Of a stretch of DNA of 64,000 nt, positions 15,671-22,998 are shown piece by piece. Made by a program: the position numbers and the translations under genes. The first letter of the stretch is position 1. Each line of letters starts with the position of its first letter. Source of the DNA: a virus; IMG/VR virus record IMGVR_UViG_3300027850_000169, positions 27,697 to 91,696 of that record; one strand, given 5' to 3'. Under the pieces are notes generated by a model. The model was not told the origin of the DNA. It was given only the letters and a program-made list of their open reading frames with translations, and searched no databases.

Positions 15671-16243
15671 TCAATTGCCCGAAGGTAGATTATTCTGAGC
15701 ATTTCTTGTTGCCATCTCGCGAACTATGTCAGTAGCGCGTCGGTATCCGGTACGCTGCTTAATCTTTTCGCTAGGTACTTGAACACCCATCATTTCTGCC
15801 TTTTCCCAATCCCGTGACCGCATATAAGCCAATTCCTGCTCTGTGGGCATGGTGACGGGAAGTTCGGTTAGAGTTAAAACGGATTGCTGAGCGACAGACT
15901 GCTTTGCTATTTTCTCGCACTCAAGAAAATACTTTCGGATTAGCTTACCTTGTTCTGTTTTGGCTATCATCCCAAACTCTCTTAAGCAGGTAGCCGTTAA
16001 GCAGTAAAAATGGCTAGAACGTCCAACAGGAGCCTTTTTAACCTGTTGGTTAATTTCATTCTGGCTGTTAGGGTCGCTTATCTTAAAGATGTAATCCACG
16101 CCCTCTTGAAAGTAAGATTCCAGTGTACTTAACGCCTTTTGCTTGGTTGAGTAACCGAGCCAAACCCACGCCTGATCCAAACCTACCGGAAACTCTTCAG
16201 CAGATTCTAGGAATGACTTTGCCAATTCAATGTTAAAATCCAT
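15671..16243 (-). CDS. AntA/AntB-type antirepressor
   Basis: 190 residues. FPVGLDQAWVWLGYSTKQKA, LESYFQEGVDY and the later CLREFGMIAKTEQGKLIRKYF are the conserved blocks of the AntA/AntB antirepressor domain (MSV199-like) of phage proteins that inactivate repressors. The C-terminal part (RDWEKAEMMGVQVPSEKIKQR) is helical. Its promoter region at 16316-16376 carries an inverted repeat. It suggests that this element has or had a lysogenic switch. Confidence 0.8.
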   Translation of the reverse strand: MDFNIELAKSFLESAEEFPVGLDQAWVWLGYSTKQKALSTLESYFQEGVDYIFKISDPNSQNEINQQVKKAPVGRSSHFYCLTATCLREFGMIAKTEQGKLIRKYFLECEKIAKQSVAQQSVLTLTELPVTMPTEQELAYMRSRDWEKAEMMGVQVPSEKIKQRTGYRRATDIVREMATRNAQNNLPSGN

Positions 16244-16315
16244 GAGTGACCTCTGTTTTAGGCTACAGTCTCTGGAGTTTCGGTGCTATAACACCAGCTC
16301 GCGAGGGACATTTTA

Positions 16316-16376
16316 ATTATACCATATTAGACAGCGCTCAAACTACCTATCCTGTTGCTGGCAGTAACTTGAGCGC
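16316..16376 (-). promoter_or_regulatory. Promoter/operator upstream of the antirepressor gene
   Basis: On the minus strand a perfect TATAAT lies at 16316-16321 (as ATTATA on plus). Upstream of it is an inverted repeat with 8-bp arms GCGCTCAA (16334-16341) and TTGAGCGC (16369-16376). The palindrome is placed as an operator would be. Confidence 0.5.
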
Positions 16377-16386
16377 GAGTCTGTCG

Positions 16387-17157
16387 CTACCAGTCTACGA
16401 CTTGCTCTTTTTCTACCGTTGGAGAATTCGCGGAACATTTCCCCGAACTAGAATTTACTTCGTAGTCGAATTCATCTTTTAGGATTATTTTCCGGTCTAA
16501 GACTCTCAACTTGTATTCTGCCGCCAGAGTTTGAGCGTTCTTCTCAATCCACAGGGAAACCAAGATTGGTTGTGTTGGCATTCTAGAAGCTGCTTCCAAG
16601 CAAAAATTTTCAAAAGTCTCTCTCTCTCGTTCTGAAGAGAGAGATGAAAGAAAAGTTGAAAGGAAATTTGAAGAAAAAGATGAAGAAGAATATGAAGAGT
16701 TCTCCAAACCCTTGCCCTGATTAGCTTCTGTTTTTTCTCCTGTCACGATGAAAGACGTGCTGTCTACAATCGTGGACTGGTCGTCTTGAATCGTGGATTC
16801 GGTGTCTACAATCGTGGACTGGTCGTCTTGAATCGTGGATTCGGTGTCTACAATCGTGGACTGGTCGTCTTCATCTGTAGACAAACTGGAATTGAGACTA
16901 ATGGAGAACTTTGTATTGGCGGGTGTTGACCAATTTATACTTCCTTCTGCTTTTAACTTGCTTAACGCTGAGTAGAAGGCAGCTCTACTAATCCCTAGCT
17001 TATCGGTAATCTCTTTTTGTGTTTCTTTGAGTACCCAGCCTTGCTTGAGTCGAATTTTCAGATAGAAGAGTAGAAGTCCTTTTGCCGTTAAATCGCCCTT
17101 TTGGTAGTGAGCGATTGCGCTAGTCAAAGTCACTTCGTAATGTTGTTGTCCTTTCAT
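16387..17157 (-). CDS. Replication-initiator-like winged-helix protein with tandem repeats
   Basis: 256 residues. Residues 20-75 (KGLLLFYLKIRLKQGWVLKE ... TDKLGISRAAFYSALSKLKAEG) are a winged helix as in plasmid/phage initiator and DnaD-like proteins. A Ser-rich linker includes two exact copies plus part of a third of a 14-residue unit (DDQSTIVDTESTIQ), encoded by a 42-nt DNA repeat. The helical C-terminal half may load a helicase. It lies beside a palindromic operator and a long inverted repeat, which fits a replication-control region (inference). Confidence 0.6.
   Translation of the reverse strand: MKGQQHYEVTLTSAIAHYQKGDLTAKGLLLFYLKIRLKQGWVLKETQKEITDKLGISRAAFYSALSKLKAEGSINWSTPANTKFSISLNSSLSTDEDDQSTIVDTESTIQDDQSTIVDTESTIQDDQSTIVDSTSFIVTGEKTEANQGKGLENSSYSSSSFSSNFLSTFLSSLSSERERETFENFCLEAASRMPTQPILVSLWIEKNAQTLAAEYKLRVLDRKIILKDEFDYEVNSSSGKCSANSPTVEKEQVVDW
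16763..16871. repeat. 42-nt tandem repeat inside the initiator-like gene
   Basis: Two exact 42-nt units (16763-16804, 16805-16846) and 25 nt of a third. Exactness at the DNA level shows recent expansion. It adds whole 14-residue units to the linker of the 16387 protein. Confidence 0.85.
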
Positions 17158-17220
17158 GGTTTTAAACCTTTATAAAGTTTGTAATGTTCAGAAACGGTGA
17201 GTATTTCAACGACAAAGTAT

Positions 17221-17260
17221 TTGACAACAACAAAGTTATCTGTTAAGATGAACTTTGTTG
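17221..17260 (+). promoter_or_regulatory. Promoter with overlapping palindromic operator
   Basis: TTGACA (17221-17226), 17-nt spacer, TAAGAT (17244-17249). A perfect 10-bp inverted repeat CAACAAAGTT (17228-17237) / AACTTTGTTG (17251-17260) brackets the -10, the classic position for a repressor site. Transcription would run away from the initiator-like gene. Confidence 0.7.
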
Positions 17261-17386
17261 TGTTATATCACAGTTGACCCAACCCGCTTGACAGCAGTTA
17301 AGGTTCTTGATTGACTCACACACTAGAAATAGTCAAAACAGCAATTAAACTCAAAAAGCAATTCGTTTGGTCGCGGGTTGCTTTTT
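17256..17386 (+). ncRNA. Candidate small RNA of about 130 nt
   Basis: It begins at the predicted start of the operator-controlled promoter at 17221 and ends at a good terminator (AAAAAGCAA 17353-17361, TTGCTTTTT 17378-17386). No reading frame of note lies in between. Position divergent from the replication-like gene suggests a copy-control or regulatory RNA, which is inference. Confidence 0.45.
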
Positions 17387-17463
17387 GTATGTGAGCAGTC
17401 TCAAAGCGCTAGCTACGGGCAAAGACACGGTTCAACTGCTCAACACAAATTAAGTATATCACG

Positions 17464-17515
17464 ACTGAATCCCTGACTCAAGACATCGTGCAATGTCTTG
17501 AGTCAGGGATTCAGT
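17464..17515. repeat. Perfect 23-bp inverted repeat with 6-nt loop
   Basis: Arms 17464-17486 and 17493-17515 are exactly complementary around CGTGCA, with no T-tract on either side. Far longer than a terminator needs, it could form a cruciform or a stable RNA hairpin. Candidates are a replication, nicking or partition site, or a termination/antitermination structure. Confidence 0.85.
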
Positions 17516-17547
17516 ATATAGCTTGCTTAAGCTAGACAATACACCAA

Positions 17548-17769
17548 CTACTTTATGTTATTCTTGGCGGCATATTGTTTCAATGTTTTGGCGCTAGCGT
17601 TTAGCACCAACCACTGTAACTCAGCCGCTTGTTCGTAGCTCATTAGTTCAGGATTCTTGCTTGCTGTCTCTGAAGGCTCTGTCGCTTTGCTTGCGTCAGA
17701 GATGCCAGCTCTAAAAGGAAAGCTTTTTGCTTTGGCTGGGTCTGGTTGTGATTGATTGGAGTTATTCAT
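17548..17769 (-). CDS. Small hypothetical protein
   Basis: 73 residues. A low-complexity S/K/P-rich N-terminal half is followed by MSYEQAAELQWLVLNASAKTL, a helical end. Family unknown. Stand-alone on the minus strand between the 23-bp inverted repeat and a plus-strand promoter. Confidence 0.5.
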   Translation of the reverse strand: MNNSNQSQPDPAKAKSFPFRAGISDASKATEPSETASKNPELMSYEQAAELQWLVLNASAKTLKQYAAKNNIK

Positions 17770-17840
17770 TGTTTGATTGTTTACACTATCAATAATTTTA
17801 TCACGATTGGGTCAGTTTGGAAATAGTTTGCACAAGACTC

Positions 17841-17869
17841 TTGACTTAGGTTAATCGTATTGCTAAGAT
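17841..17869 (+). promoter_or_regulatory. Promoter for the 17981 gene
   Basis: TTGACT, 17-nt spacer, TAAGAT. The -10 lies in TTGCTAAGAT, also found at the 57108 promoter. Confidence 0.6.
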
Positions 17870-17980
17870 TATTTAATAGTGCCGATGTCAACAACAATGC
17901 GCCAGTAGCGTTAGATTACTGGATAGCACAAAACCGCAGATTCAAAGACATTAACTTCTAGTGAAGGTCAATTTAAATCT

Positions 17981-18325
17981 ATGTTATCTGAAATGTTTCG
18001 GTTATTACCAACAGTTATACTTGCGGCTGTGAATAACGCTGCAATTGAAAACCTCAAGAGAAGAGGTCGCCTGTCTCTTTGTAACGCAACAAACGAAGTT
18101 TCTGTGTCTCAATACAAACTGTGTACTATTAAGGTTAATGCAATGAGAAACGAATACTACACGTGTAGTTACTCAATATATTTCGGTGACATCTTGTTAT
18201 CTGAGGGTGATTACTGTTTTAATACGGAAGAGTCAAGAATCGAGGCGCGGGGATGGATTGACAACCAAGAAGCCTTGGTTGACGGTAAATTGGAGAGGTT
18301 GAAACACAAGTTAAATTTAAAGTAA
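17981..18325 (+). CDS. Hypothetical protein, paralogue of the gene at 2374
   Basis: 114 residues sharing an ordered set of positions with the 108-residue minus-strand protein at 2374: ML start, RG, YK/IK, Y-x-T-x2-SIY, EGD and WID. Likely a strand-rich fold. Its own promoter (17841) and a strong hairpin terminator (18347) mark it as a single-gene unit. Function unknown. Confidence 0.65.
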   Translation: MLSEMFRLLPTVILAAVNNAAIENLKRRGRLSLCNATNEVSVSQYKLCTIKVNAMRNEYYTCSYSIYFGDILLSEGDYCFNTEESRIEARGWIDNQEALVDGKLERLKHKLNLK

Positions 18326-18346
18326 AACGTAGAACTCTATTTTTAC

Positions 18347-18380
18347 TTTTAATAGCTTTCGGAGGCGAAAGCTATTAAAA
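18347..18380. terminator. Bidirectional hairpin terminator
   Basis: Perfect 15-bp inverted repeat (TTTTAATAGCTTTCG / CGAAAGCTATTAAAA) with a GAGG loop, ending in A/T runs on both sides. Confidence 0.75.
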
Positions 18381-18395
18381 GACTAAACAAAACTG

Positions 18396-18560
18396 TTGAG
18401 CAGTCGGGACGTTTCTACGATTTCTTGTCGATTAAAAGGTGTTGAATTGATTCGGACAAAAGAGGCTGAACTCATTACACCCGGCGGGTTACAACGTGTT
18501 GCACTAATTTCAGAAGACATTATCACAGACTCTATAAAGCGAAAGCTATTCAATGGTTAA
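18396..18560 (+). pseudogene. Bro-N-like fragment, probably truncated
   Basis: A 54-codon frame readable from a TTG at 18396. LKGVELIRTKEAELITPGG and QRVALISED resemble the middle of Bro-N/antirepressor domains (GV...TPGG..R...ISE). The start lies right after the terminator at 18347, has no ribosome site, and the usual N-terminal third is missing. Its end overlaps the ATG of the next gene (AATGGTTAA). Either a decayed gene or a short translated leader. Confidence 0.45.
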
Positions 18561-18990
18561 GCAAGCTACCAACAACTTTAAAACAAAAATAGGAAAAATT
18601 ATGACTGTTACAAATGAGAGAAAAGAAGTTTTGTTTAAATATCTAGTAGAAGGTATTGATGCGGCTAATATTGTCCATAACCCTGTGAAGATAGTTACTC
18701 CTCAACAATTACATAACAACGTACTACTAAAACGTTATTATGAGAGGGGGACAAGTGAACTACTTTATTCTGATGATATCCATTTTCGTTCGATAGCTTG
18801 TAAAAAAAAGAAGAAAACAGAAACAGACGAAAAATTGTTTGCTAAAATTGTATCTGCTTATATCAAATGTCTAAAAGATGCTATACCTACTGGAGTAGAA
18901 TTATACTTAGTAAAAGAAGTACAATATCTTATGATACTTTCCCCTGATAGCAAGTTCTATCTATCAACTATCTTAGTGGCTCTTGATTAA
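18553..18990 (+). CDS. Hypothetical protein
   Basis: 145 residues from the ATG that overlaps the preceding frame; MTVTNERKEV at 18601 is an alternative start. Mixed helical protein with a KKKKKT basic run and GVELYLVKEVQYLMIL strand segment. No family recognised. A/T-richer than its neighbours. Confidence 0.55.
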   Translation: MVKQATNNFKTKIGKIMTVTNERKEVLFKYLVEGIDAANIVHNPVKIVTPQQLHNNVLLKRYYERGTSELLYSDDIHFRSIACKKKKKTETDEKLFAKIVSAYIKCLKDAIPTGVELYLVKEVQYLMILSPDSKFYLSTILVALD

Positions 18991-19022
18991 TTAAAAGTAA
19001 AAATTTGTAATTGAGATTGTTT

Positions 19023-19361
19023 ATGACTAATCTAACAGAGTTTGACTTTAACACTCAACAAGTTCGAGTAATTACTATTGAAGGACTGCCTTGGTTTGTG
19101 GCTAATGACGTTTGCGTCATTTTAGGTCTTGAAAATGTTGGTCAAGCATTGAGCCGCTTAGATGAAGACAAGAAAAGTATTGCTTCTGTATACACCCTTG
19201 AAGGTAATCAAGATATGTCGGTAATTTCAGAGTCTGGAATGCTTGCCCTAGTTTCCTCAAATGGCAAACCAGATGCTAAAGAGTTCCGTAGATGGGCGGT
19301 AGATGTAGTCTTTCCGGTTGTATTCAGAACTGACAGTTATTCCCTTGAGTGGCTTGAGTGA
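19023..19361 (+). CDS. Bro-N domain antirepressor-like protein
   Basis: 112 residues from the ATG at 19023. FDFNTQQVRVITIEGLPWFVANDVCVILGLENVGQALSRLDED is the Bro-N signature (WFVA-DVC-LG-x-N--A--L-DEDE), and VISESGMLALVSSNGKPDAKEFRRWAVDVVFP completes it. Bro-N domains bind DNA in phage antirepressors. The C-terminal partner domain is absent. A second Bro-N gene is at 52834. A terminator follows immediately. Confidence 0.85.
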   Translation: MTNLTEFDFNTQQVRVITIEGLPWFVANDVCVILGLENVGQALSRLDEDKKSIASVYTLEGNQDMSVISESGMLALVSSNGKPDAKEFRRWAVDVVFPVVFRTDSYSLEWLE

Positions 19362-19395
19362 ATGCAATTAATACGCTCAAATCTTACCTACTAAG

Positions 19396-19423
19396 AACCC
19401 GGCAGTCACACCGGGTTTTTTTT
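19396..19423 (+). terminator. Rho-independent terminator
   Basis: AACCCGG / CCGGGTT stem with an 8-nt loop followed by eight T, 35 nt after the Bro-N gene. Confidence 0.9.
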
Positions 19424-19428
19424 AATAC

Positions 19429-19457
19429 TTGACGCATTCTAATTAACCTGCTATAAT
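19429..19457 (+). promoter_or_regulatory. Near-consensus promoter before the CRISPR leader
   Basis: TTGACG, 17-nt spacer, perfect TATAAT. It starts a transcript that meets a terminator about 100 nt later. Confidence 0.75.
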
Positions 19458-19463
19458 TAAATC

Positions 19464-19562
19464 AATCGATACATTTACAGCAATTGCGGTGAGTAGCGGT
19501 TTTAGTGTGTTGTTTTCATGTGAAGTGGTTTTTATCCCAAGCCTGCGAAAGCGGGTTTTTTT
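19464..19562 (+). ncRNA. Candidate small RNA upstream of the CRISPR leader
   Basis: About 100 nt between the TTGACG/TATAAT promoter and a CCTGC-GAAA-GCGGG hairpin followed by seven T (19541-19562). No convincing reading frame. It lies directly upstream of the array promoter in the same direction and shows no clear complementarity to the repeat. Role unknown. Confidence 0.5.
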
Positions 19563-19576
19563 ATCAGAAAATTGGG

Positions 19577-19605
19577 TTGACAGGATTCGTATCTTCGATT
19601 AGAAT
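19577..19605 (+). promoter_or_regulatory. CRISPR array (leader) promoter
   Basis: TTGACA (19577-19582), 17-nt spacer, TAGAAT (19600-19605). Transcription would start near 19612, leaving a leader of about 120 nt before the first repeat, and would read the array so that each repeat ends ATTGAAAC before its spacer. Confidence 0.75.
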
Positions 19606-19732
19606 AGACTTAACCGAACCACGAAAACTAAATAATATTCAATCTTTCCATAACACTTTTGCAATTGCGGGAGTCGATTTGCCGCAACCCAGCCTTGAAA
19701 ACTAGACGCACCAACGATTTCACACGTCGGCG

Positions 19733-20875
19733 GTCGCAATCAACGCCACTCCCTACTAGGGATTGAAACTTGTAGCGTTGCTGGGTAACAGCCATCTGGT
19801 AAGGTCGCAATCAACGCCACTCCCTACTAGGGATTGAAACTCGCTCAAGCCCTCAATTTTCCCAGCCGTTCCTCGTCACAATCAACGCCACTCCCTACTA
19901 GGGATTGAAACTACGATTTAGCTTTCACGGCTGGCAACAATTTGTGTCACAATCAACGCCACTCCCTACTAGGGATTGAAACCTCGGATTTAAAGCAATT
20001 AATTCCTGTATCAATGGTCACAATCAACGCCACTCCCTACTAGGGATTGAAACCTCAAACATCGTTTTCATGACCAACAGCAATTTGTGTCGCAATCAAG
20101 CTCCACTCCCTACTAGGGATTGAAACGCCGATTTTGTATTCAATTCTGTCGTTAAATTGAGTCGCAATCAAGCTCCACTCCCTACTAGGGATTGAAACTC
20201 TTGCCAAACAGCAGATTCTCAAACTGCATCCCGGTCGCAATCAAGCTCCACTCCCTACTAGGGATTGAAACGCCCGATTCAGCAACTGCTGGCGCTTCTC
20301 CCTCGTCACAATCAAGCTCCACTCCCTACTAGGGATTGAAACCGCTGGGATGAAAGCGCTAGCCCCCTACTAGGGATTGAAACACAATCGAGCTAAGCCC
20401 CTACTAGGGATTGAAACCATGAGTGCAGAATAATCACAACCGACCGCTACTGCCGCAATCAAGCTAAACCTCTACTAGAGATTGAAACTGAGAAATTAAA
20501 AATGGCACAAAATACAACAATATCGCAATCAAACCAAACCCCTACTAGGGATTGAAACGCAATAAACCTAAACCCCTACTAGGGATTGAAACTTGCTCCT
20601 GTAGTCGGTGGCGGTGGAAGAAAGGCAGTCGCAATTGAGCTAAGCCCCTACTAGGGATTGAAACCTGATGTCAACTGTTCTTCACTAGCAGATACCGAGT
20701 CGCAATTGAGCTAAGCCCCTACTAGGGATTGAAACGCAATCAAAGTAAACCCTACTAGGGATTGAAACAAACGAGAGTGCGACTTTAAGATTTACCACAA
20801 TCTTGTCATAATCAAAGCAAACCCCTACTAGGGATTGAAGCGCAATAAACTCCACTCCCTACTAGGAATTAAAAC
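19733..20875 (+). CRISPR. CRISPR array, 19 repeat units, degenerate toward the right
   Basis: Nine well-kept units (19733-20342; 37 nt with AACGCC in units 1-5, 38 nt with AAGCTCC in units 6-9) are followed by ten degenerate units to 20875. All end in CCCTACTAGGGATTGAAAC or a close variant, a short palindromic stem. Real spacers are 33-36 nt. Four times (from 20384, 20559, 20736 and 20842) a repeat is followed with no spacer by a second one that lacks its first bases. The leftmost repeats are best kept, so the leader is on the left. The last unit ends 8 nt before the Cas12-like stop codon. Confidence 0.97.
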
Positions 20876-20883
20876 GAAAGATT

Positions 20884-22719
20884 TCACCGGGATAATAAAT
20901 CTATCCTTTTTGTTTTTGCCTGTAACGCCCACTTAGACAAACCAATTGAAACTTCCTTCTGTAGAAGTTCAAGGCTTAATTCGCCCCATTTTTTCGCTTT
21001 CTTTGTTGCTACCAATCCTGCGAACAGTGCTAGTTCATCGTTGACCGCCGCATTGATATCACGGTGACACTTCCAGCCGCAGGTACATTCATACAATTTA
21101 ATTTTAGGGTCACTCATTGATGCCATCTTGTTTAGGCAGACTGGGCAAGTTTGCGAAGTGTAGGCAGCCGGATTTCTCAAAAAAGTACGTCCGTCACGTG
21201 CAGATTTCTGTTCTAGTTGTGCAATGAAATCGCCGTGTCCCGCGTCAGATAACGACTTTGCCAACCCAGTTTTTTGAGCTTTCCGGTTTTTCTTGTAGCC
21301 ACCTTTCTCTGTATCTTCTTGTGGCTTAGCTTGTGCTCGAAGATTTTGTGATTGCAGCCCGTTTTCACAGGAAATAAATTGATAGTTGGTTACAATCTCA
21401 GAGCTAAGCTTTTGGTTGAATCCCTTGCGTTGACGTTTAATCTTCTCGTGTAGTTTACTAATCCGATTCTGAATCTTTTTCTGTTCACTGGAAAGTGCTT
21501 GACAGTTCCACTTTAACTTTTGCCAGTACATCCCTCCGATTAGGGCAATACCTTCAGCTTCACTTTTGATTTCACAAAGCTTTTTGGCTTTGTCAGGCGA
21601 GCAATTAATAAGAGCTTTGATGTCTTTGTGTCGCCGTTCAGGATGATTTAACCAGAGAATCAGTCGGTGAGTCATTTTGTTAGCTAGTTCTTTCTGAAGC
21701 TCCGCTAATTTAATTTGAGCGTTCCGGTAGTAACGCGGATTTCCGTACTGCTTGCCGTTGCTTAAACTGATAAAGCTGTCTAGTCCAGGGTCGATTCCTA
21801 TCGACTTAGTTGTTTGTTTAATGCGTCGCCCCCGAACCAATTCGCCCGTTAGTTGGACATAGAAGCCTGAAGCGTATTGACATATTTTGAAGGCGGCAAT
21901 TTCTGGAATTGTGCCGTCTGGATTTTTCCACCGACGTGCTAGTCCTTTTAGCCGCAATTCACGAAGACCTGGTATACCTATTAGAGATTGAGAGTTTGCC
22001 TTGGGAACGATGACACCTTTTGGGTTGTTGTGAACCAGGGTTGCAACCTTGTCACGTCTGCGTTTAAACCGAGGCCGCCCCTTTTTTGCACCATTCTGAA
22101 CCCCGGCTCTTGACTTTGTGTACTCTTGCCAGCTAGTATCCAATCCAGCAAGAACTCCAGAGCGAAACTTGTACGGCATTTCTGTCATGAATTCGCGGTG
22201 TGCTGTTAGGTTGTTTCCTTTGATGACTTGACCTAACCCGCCCGCCTGTTGCAAACCCGGCTTAGAAATCAACGTTTCGCTGAAATCAACCGACAAAGGG
22301 CAACTGTAACCAGTAACCGACCCATGTTCTGAGTTCTGCCAGCCCCAAGATTCTTTCTTCTCTGCTGGCTGCGGAACTTTTACCCGCTTCAACTCTCGGA
22401 TATACCAATGAGACTTATCATCGTAAATGACACTGTAGGGCGCTTGGATTATTGACTTACCTTTGTCTTTTGAAACGATTGCACCTTCCTCATCTACAAA
22501 GTGACTCCAATACTTCCAAGGTAATCGACAGCATGGAGCGTACCCGCCACTCTCTTTACCATCTAAACCGTTCGTAGCTTTGTAGTAGTAATAATTTGTT
22601 TCAAAATCTTCTAAGGCTGACAATCCACAATTCCACACAGACTTAGAAATTTGCAACCACTTTTCTATTTTTTCTTTCTGTTCAAGAGATGGAAAACATT
22701 TAAATTCTAGTGTGAGCAT
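20884..22719 (-). CDS. Cas12/TnpB-like effector with intact RuvC (type V-U-like)
   Basis: 611 residues from the ATG at 22717-22719; a longer start at 22764 would place a promoter-like TATACT inside the gene. RuvC-I Asp310 (SIGIDPGL), RuvC-II Glu452 (FISCENGL), a cysteine cluster (CPVC ... YECTCGWKCH) and RuvC-III Asp554 (CHRDINAAVN) are all present. It is larger than TnpB (about 400) and close in size to type V-U/Cas12k effectors, but Cas12k has lost the catalytic residues and comes with Tn7 genes, which are absent here. The CRISPR array abuts its 3' end. Likely an RNA-guided DNA binder or nuclease. Cyanobacterial V-U2 is the first family to compare. Confidence 0.8.
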   Translation of the reverse strand: MLTLEFKCFPSLEQKEKIEKWLQISKSVWNCGLSALEDFETNYYYYKATNGLDGKESGGYAPCCRLPWKYWSHFVDEEGAIVSKDKGKSIIQAPYSVIYDDKSHWYIRELKRVKVPQPAEKKESWGWQNSEHGSVTGYSCPLSVDFSETLISKPGLQQAGGLGQVIKGNNLTAHREFMTEMPYKFRSGVLAGLDTSWQEYTKSRAGVQNGAKKGRPRFKRRRDKVATLVHNNPKGVIVPKANSQSLIGIPGLRELRLKGLARRWKNPDGTIPEIAAFKICQYASGFYVQLTGELVRGRRIKQTTKSIGIDPGLDSFISLSNGKQYGNPRYYRNAQIKLAELQKELANKMTHRLILWLNHPERRHKDIKALINCSPDKAKKLCEIKSEAEGIALIGGMYWQKLKWNCQALSSEQKKIQNRISKLHEKIKRQRKGFNQKLSSEIVTNYQFISCENGLQSQNLRAQAKPQEDTEKGGYKKNRKAQKTGLAKSLSDAGHGDFIAQLEQKSARDGRTFLRNPAAYTSQTCPVCLNKMASMSDPKIKLYECTCGWKCHRDINAAVNDELALFAGLVATKKAKKWGELSLELLQKEVSIGLSKWALQAKTKRIDLLSR

Positions 22720-22743
22720 AATTGAAAATCTTTTGCAAAGGGC

Positions 22744-22772
22744 TTTACAAACCCAGTATATCATGTTATCTT
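22744..22772 (+). promoter_or_regulatory. Candidate promoter for the tracrRNA-like transcript
   Basis: TTTACA, 17-nt spacer, TATCTT on the plus strand. On the minus strand the same stretch contains TATACT, suitable for the effector gene, so this looks like a compact divergent promoter pair. Confidence 0.5.
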
Positions 22773-22778
22773 AGTAAT

Positions 22779-22962
22779 ATAAAGGTAGGGAGCTTTCACC
22801 CCATTACCTGTGAGCTTTGACTCAAGAAAGCGAGTGTAGCGAAAGCAGCTTGAAGCTAGTCGTAAGACAGCAATCCTGAAAAATCGAAAGATGCGGGGAA
22901 ACCCAAACAGGATAATTATCTAGTAGGGCAAAAGAGTGGGAGTAATCTCGCTCTTTTGTTTT
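22779..22962 (+). ncRNA. Candidate tracrRNA of the Cas12-like system
   Basis: About 180 nt with no gene, from a promoter at 22744 to a hairpin (CAAAAGAG 22929-22936, CTCTTTTG 22951-22958) followed by TTTT. CTAGTAGGG (22920-22928) is the exact complement of CCCTACTAG in the repeat. Six bases later AGTGG (22935-22939) complements the next repeat bases CCACT, giving a bulged 14-nt anti-repeat. Internal short stems (for example GGGG-AAA-CCC) suggest a folded RNA. Length and position fit a tracrRNA. Confidence 0.55.
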
Positions 22963-22998
22963 GGATTGAAACTGAAATTGAAATTGAAATTGAATATC

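Noticed and set aside
19628-20240. Minus-strand frames inside the CRISPR array
   Set aside because: They consist of translated repeats and spacers and carry no independent signal.
19733-20875. Array served by a class 1 Cas system in this window
   Set aside because: No cas1, cas2, cas3, cas6, cas7 or cas10 gene is visible. A host class 1 system acting in trans cannot be excluded.
20884-22719. Cas12k/CRISPR-associated transposon (CAST) assignment
   Set aside because: All three RuvC acidic residues are present and no tnsB, tnsC or tniQ gene is in the window.
22720-22764. Longer start (22764) for the Cas12-like gene
   Set aside because: Its first codons contain a promoter-like TATACT; the ATG at 22719 opens directly onto the conserved MLTLEFKCFPSLEQ start typical of TnpB-like proteins.
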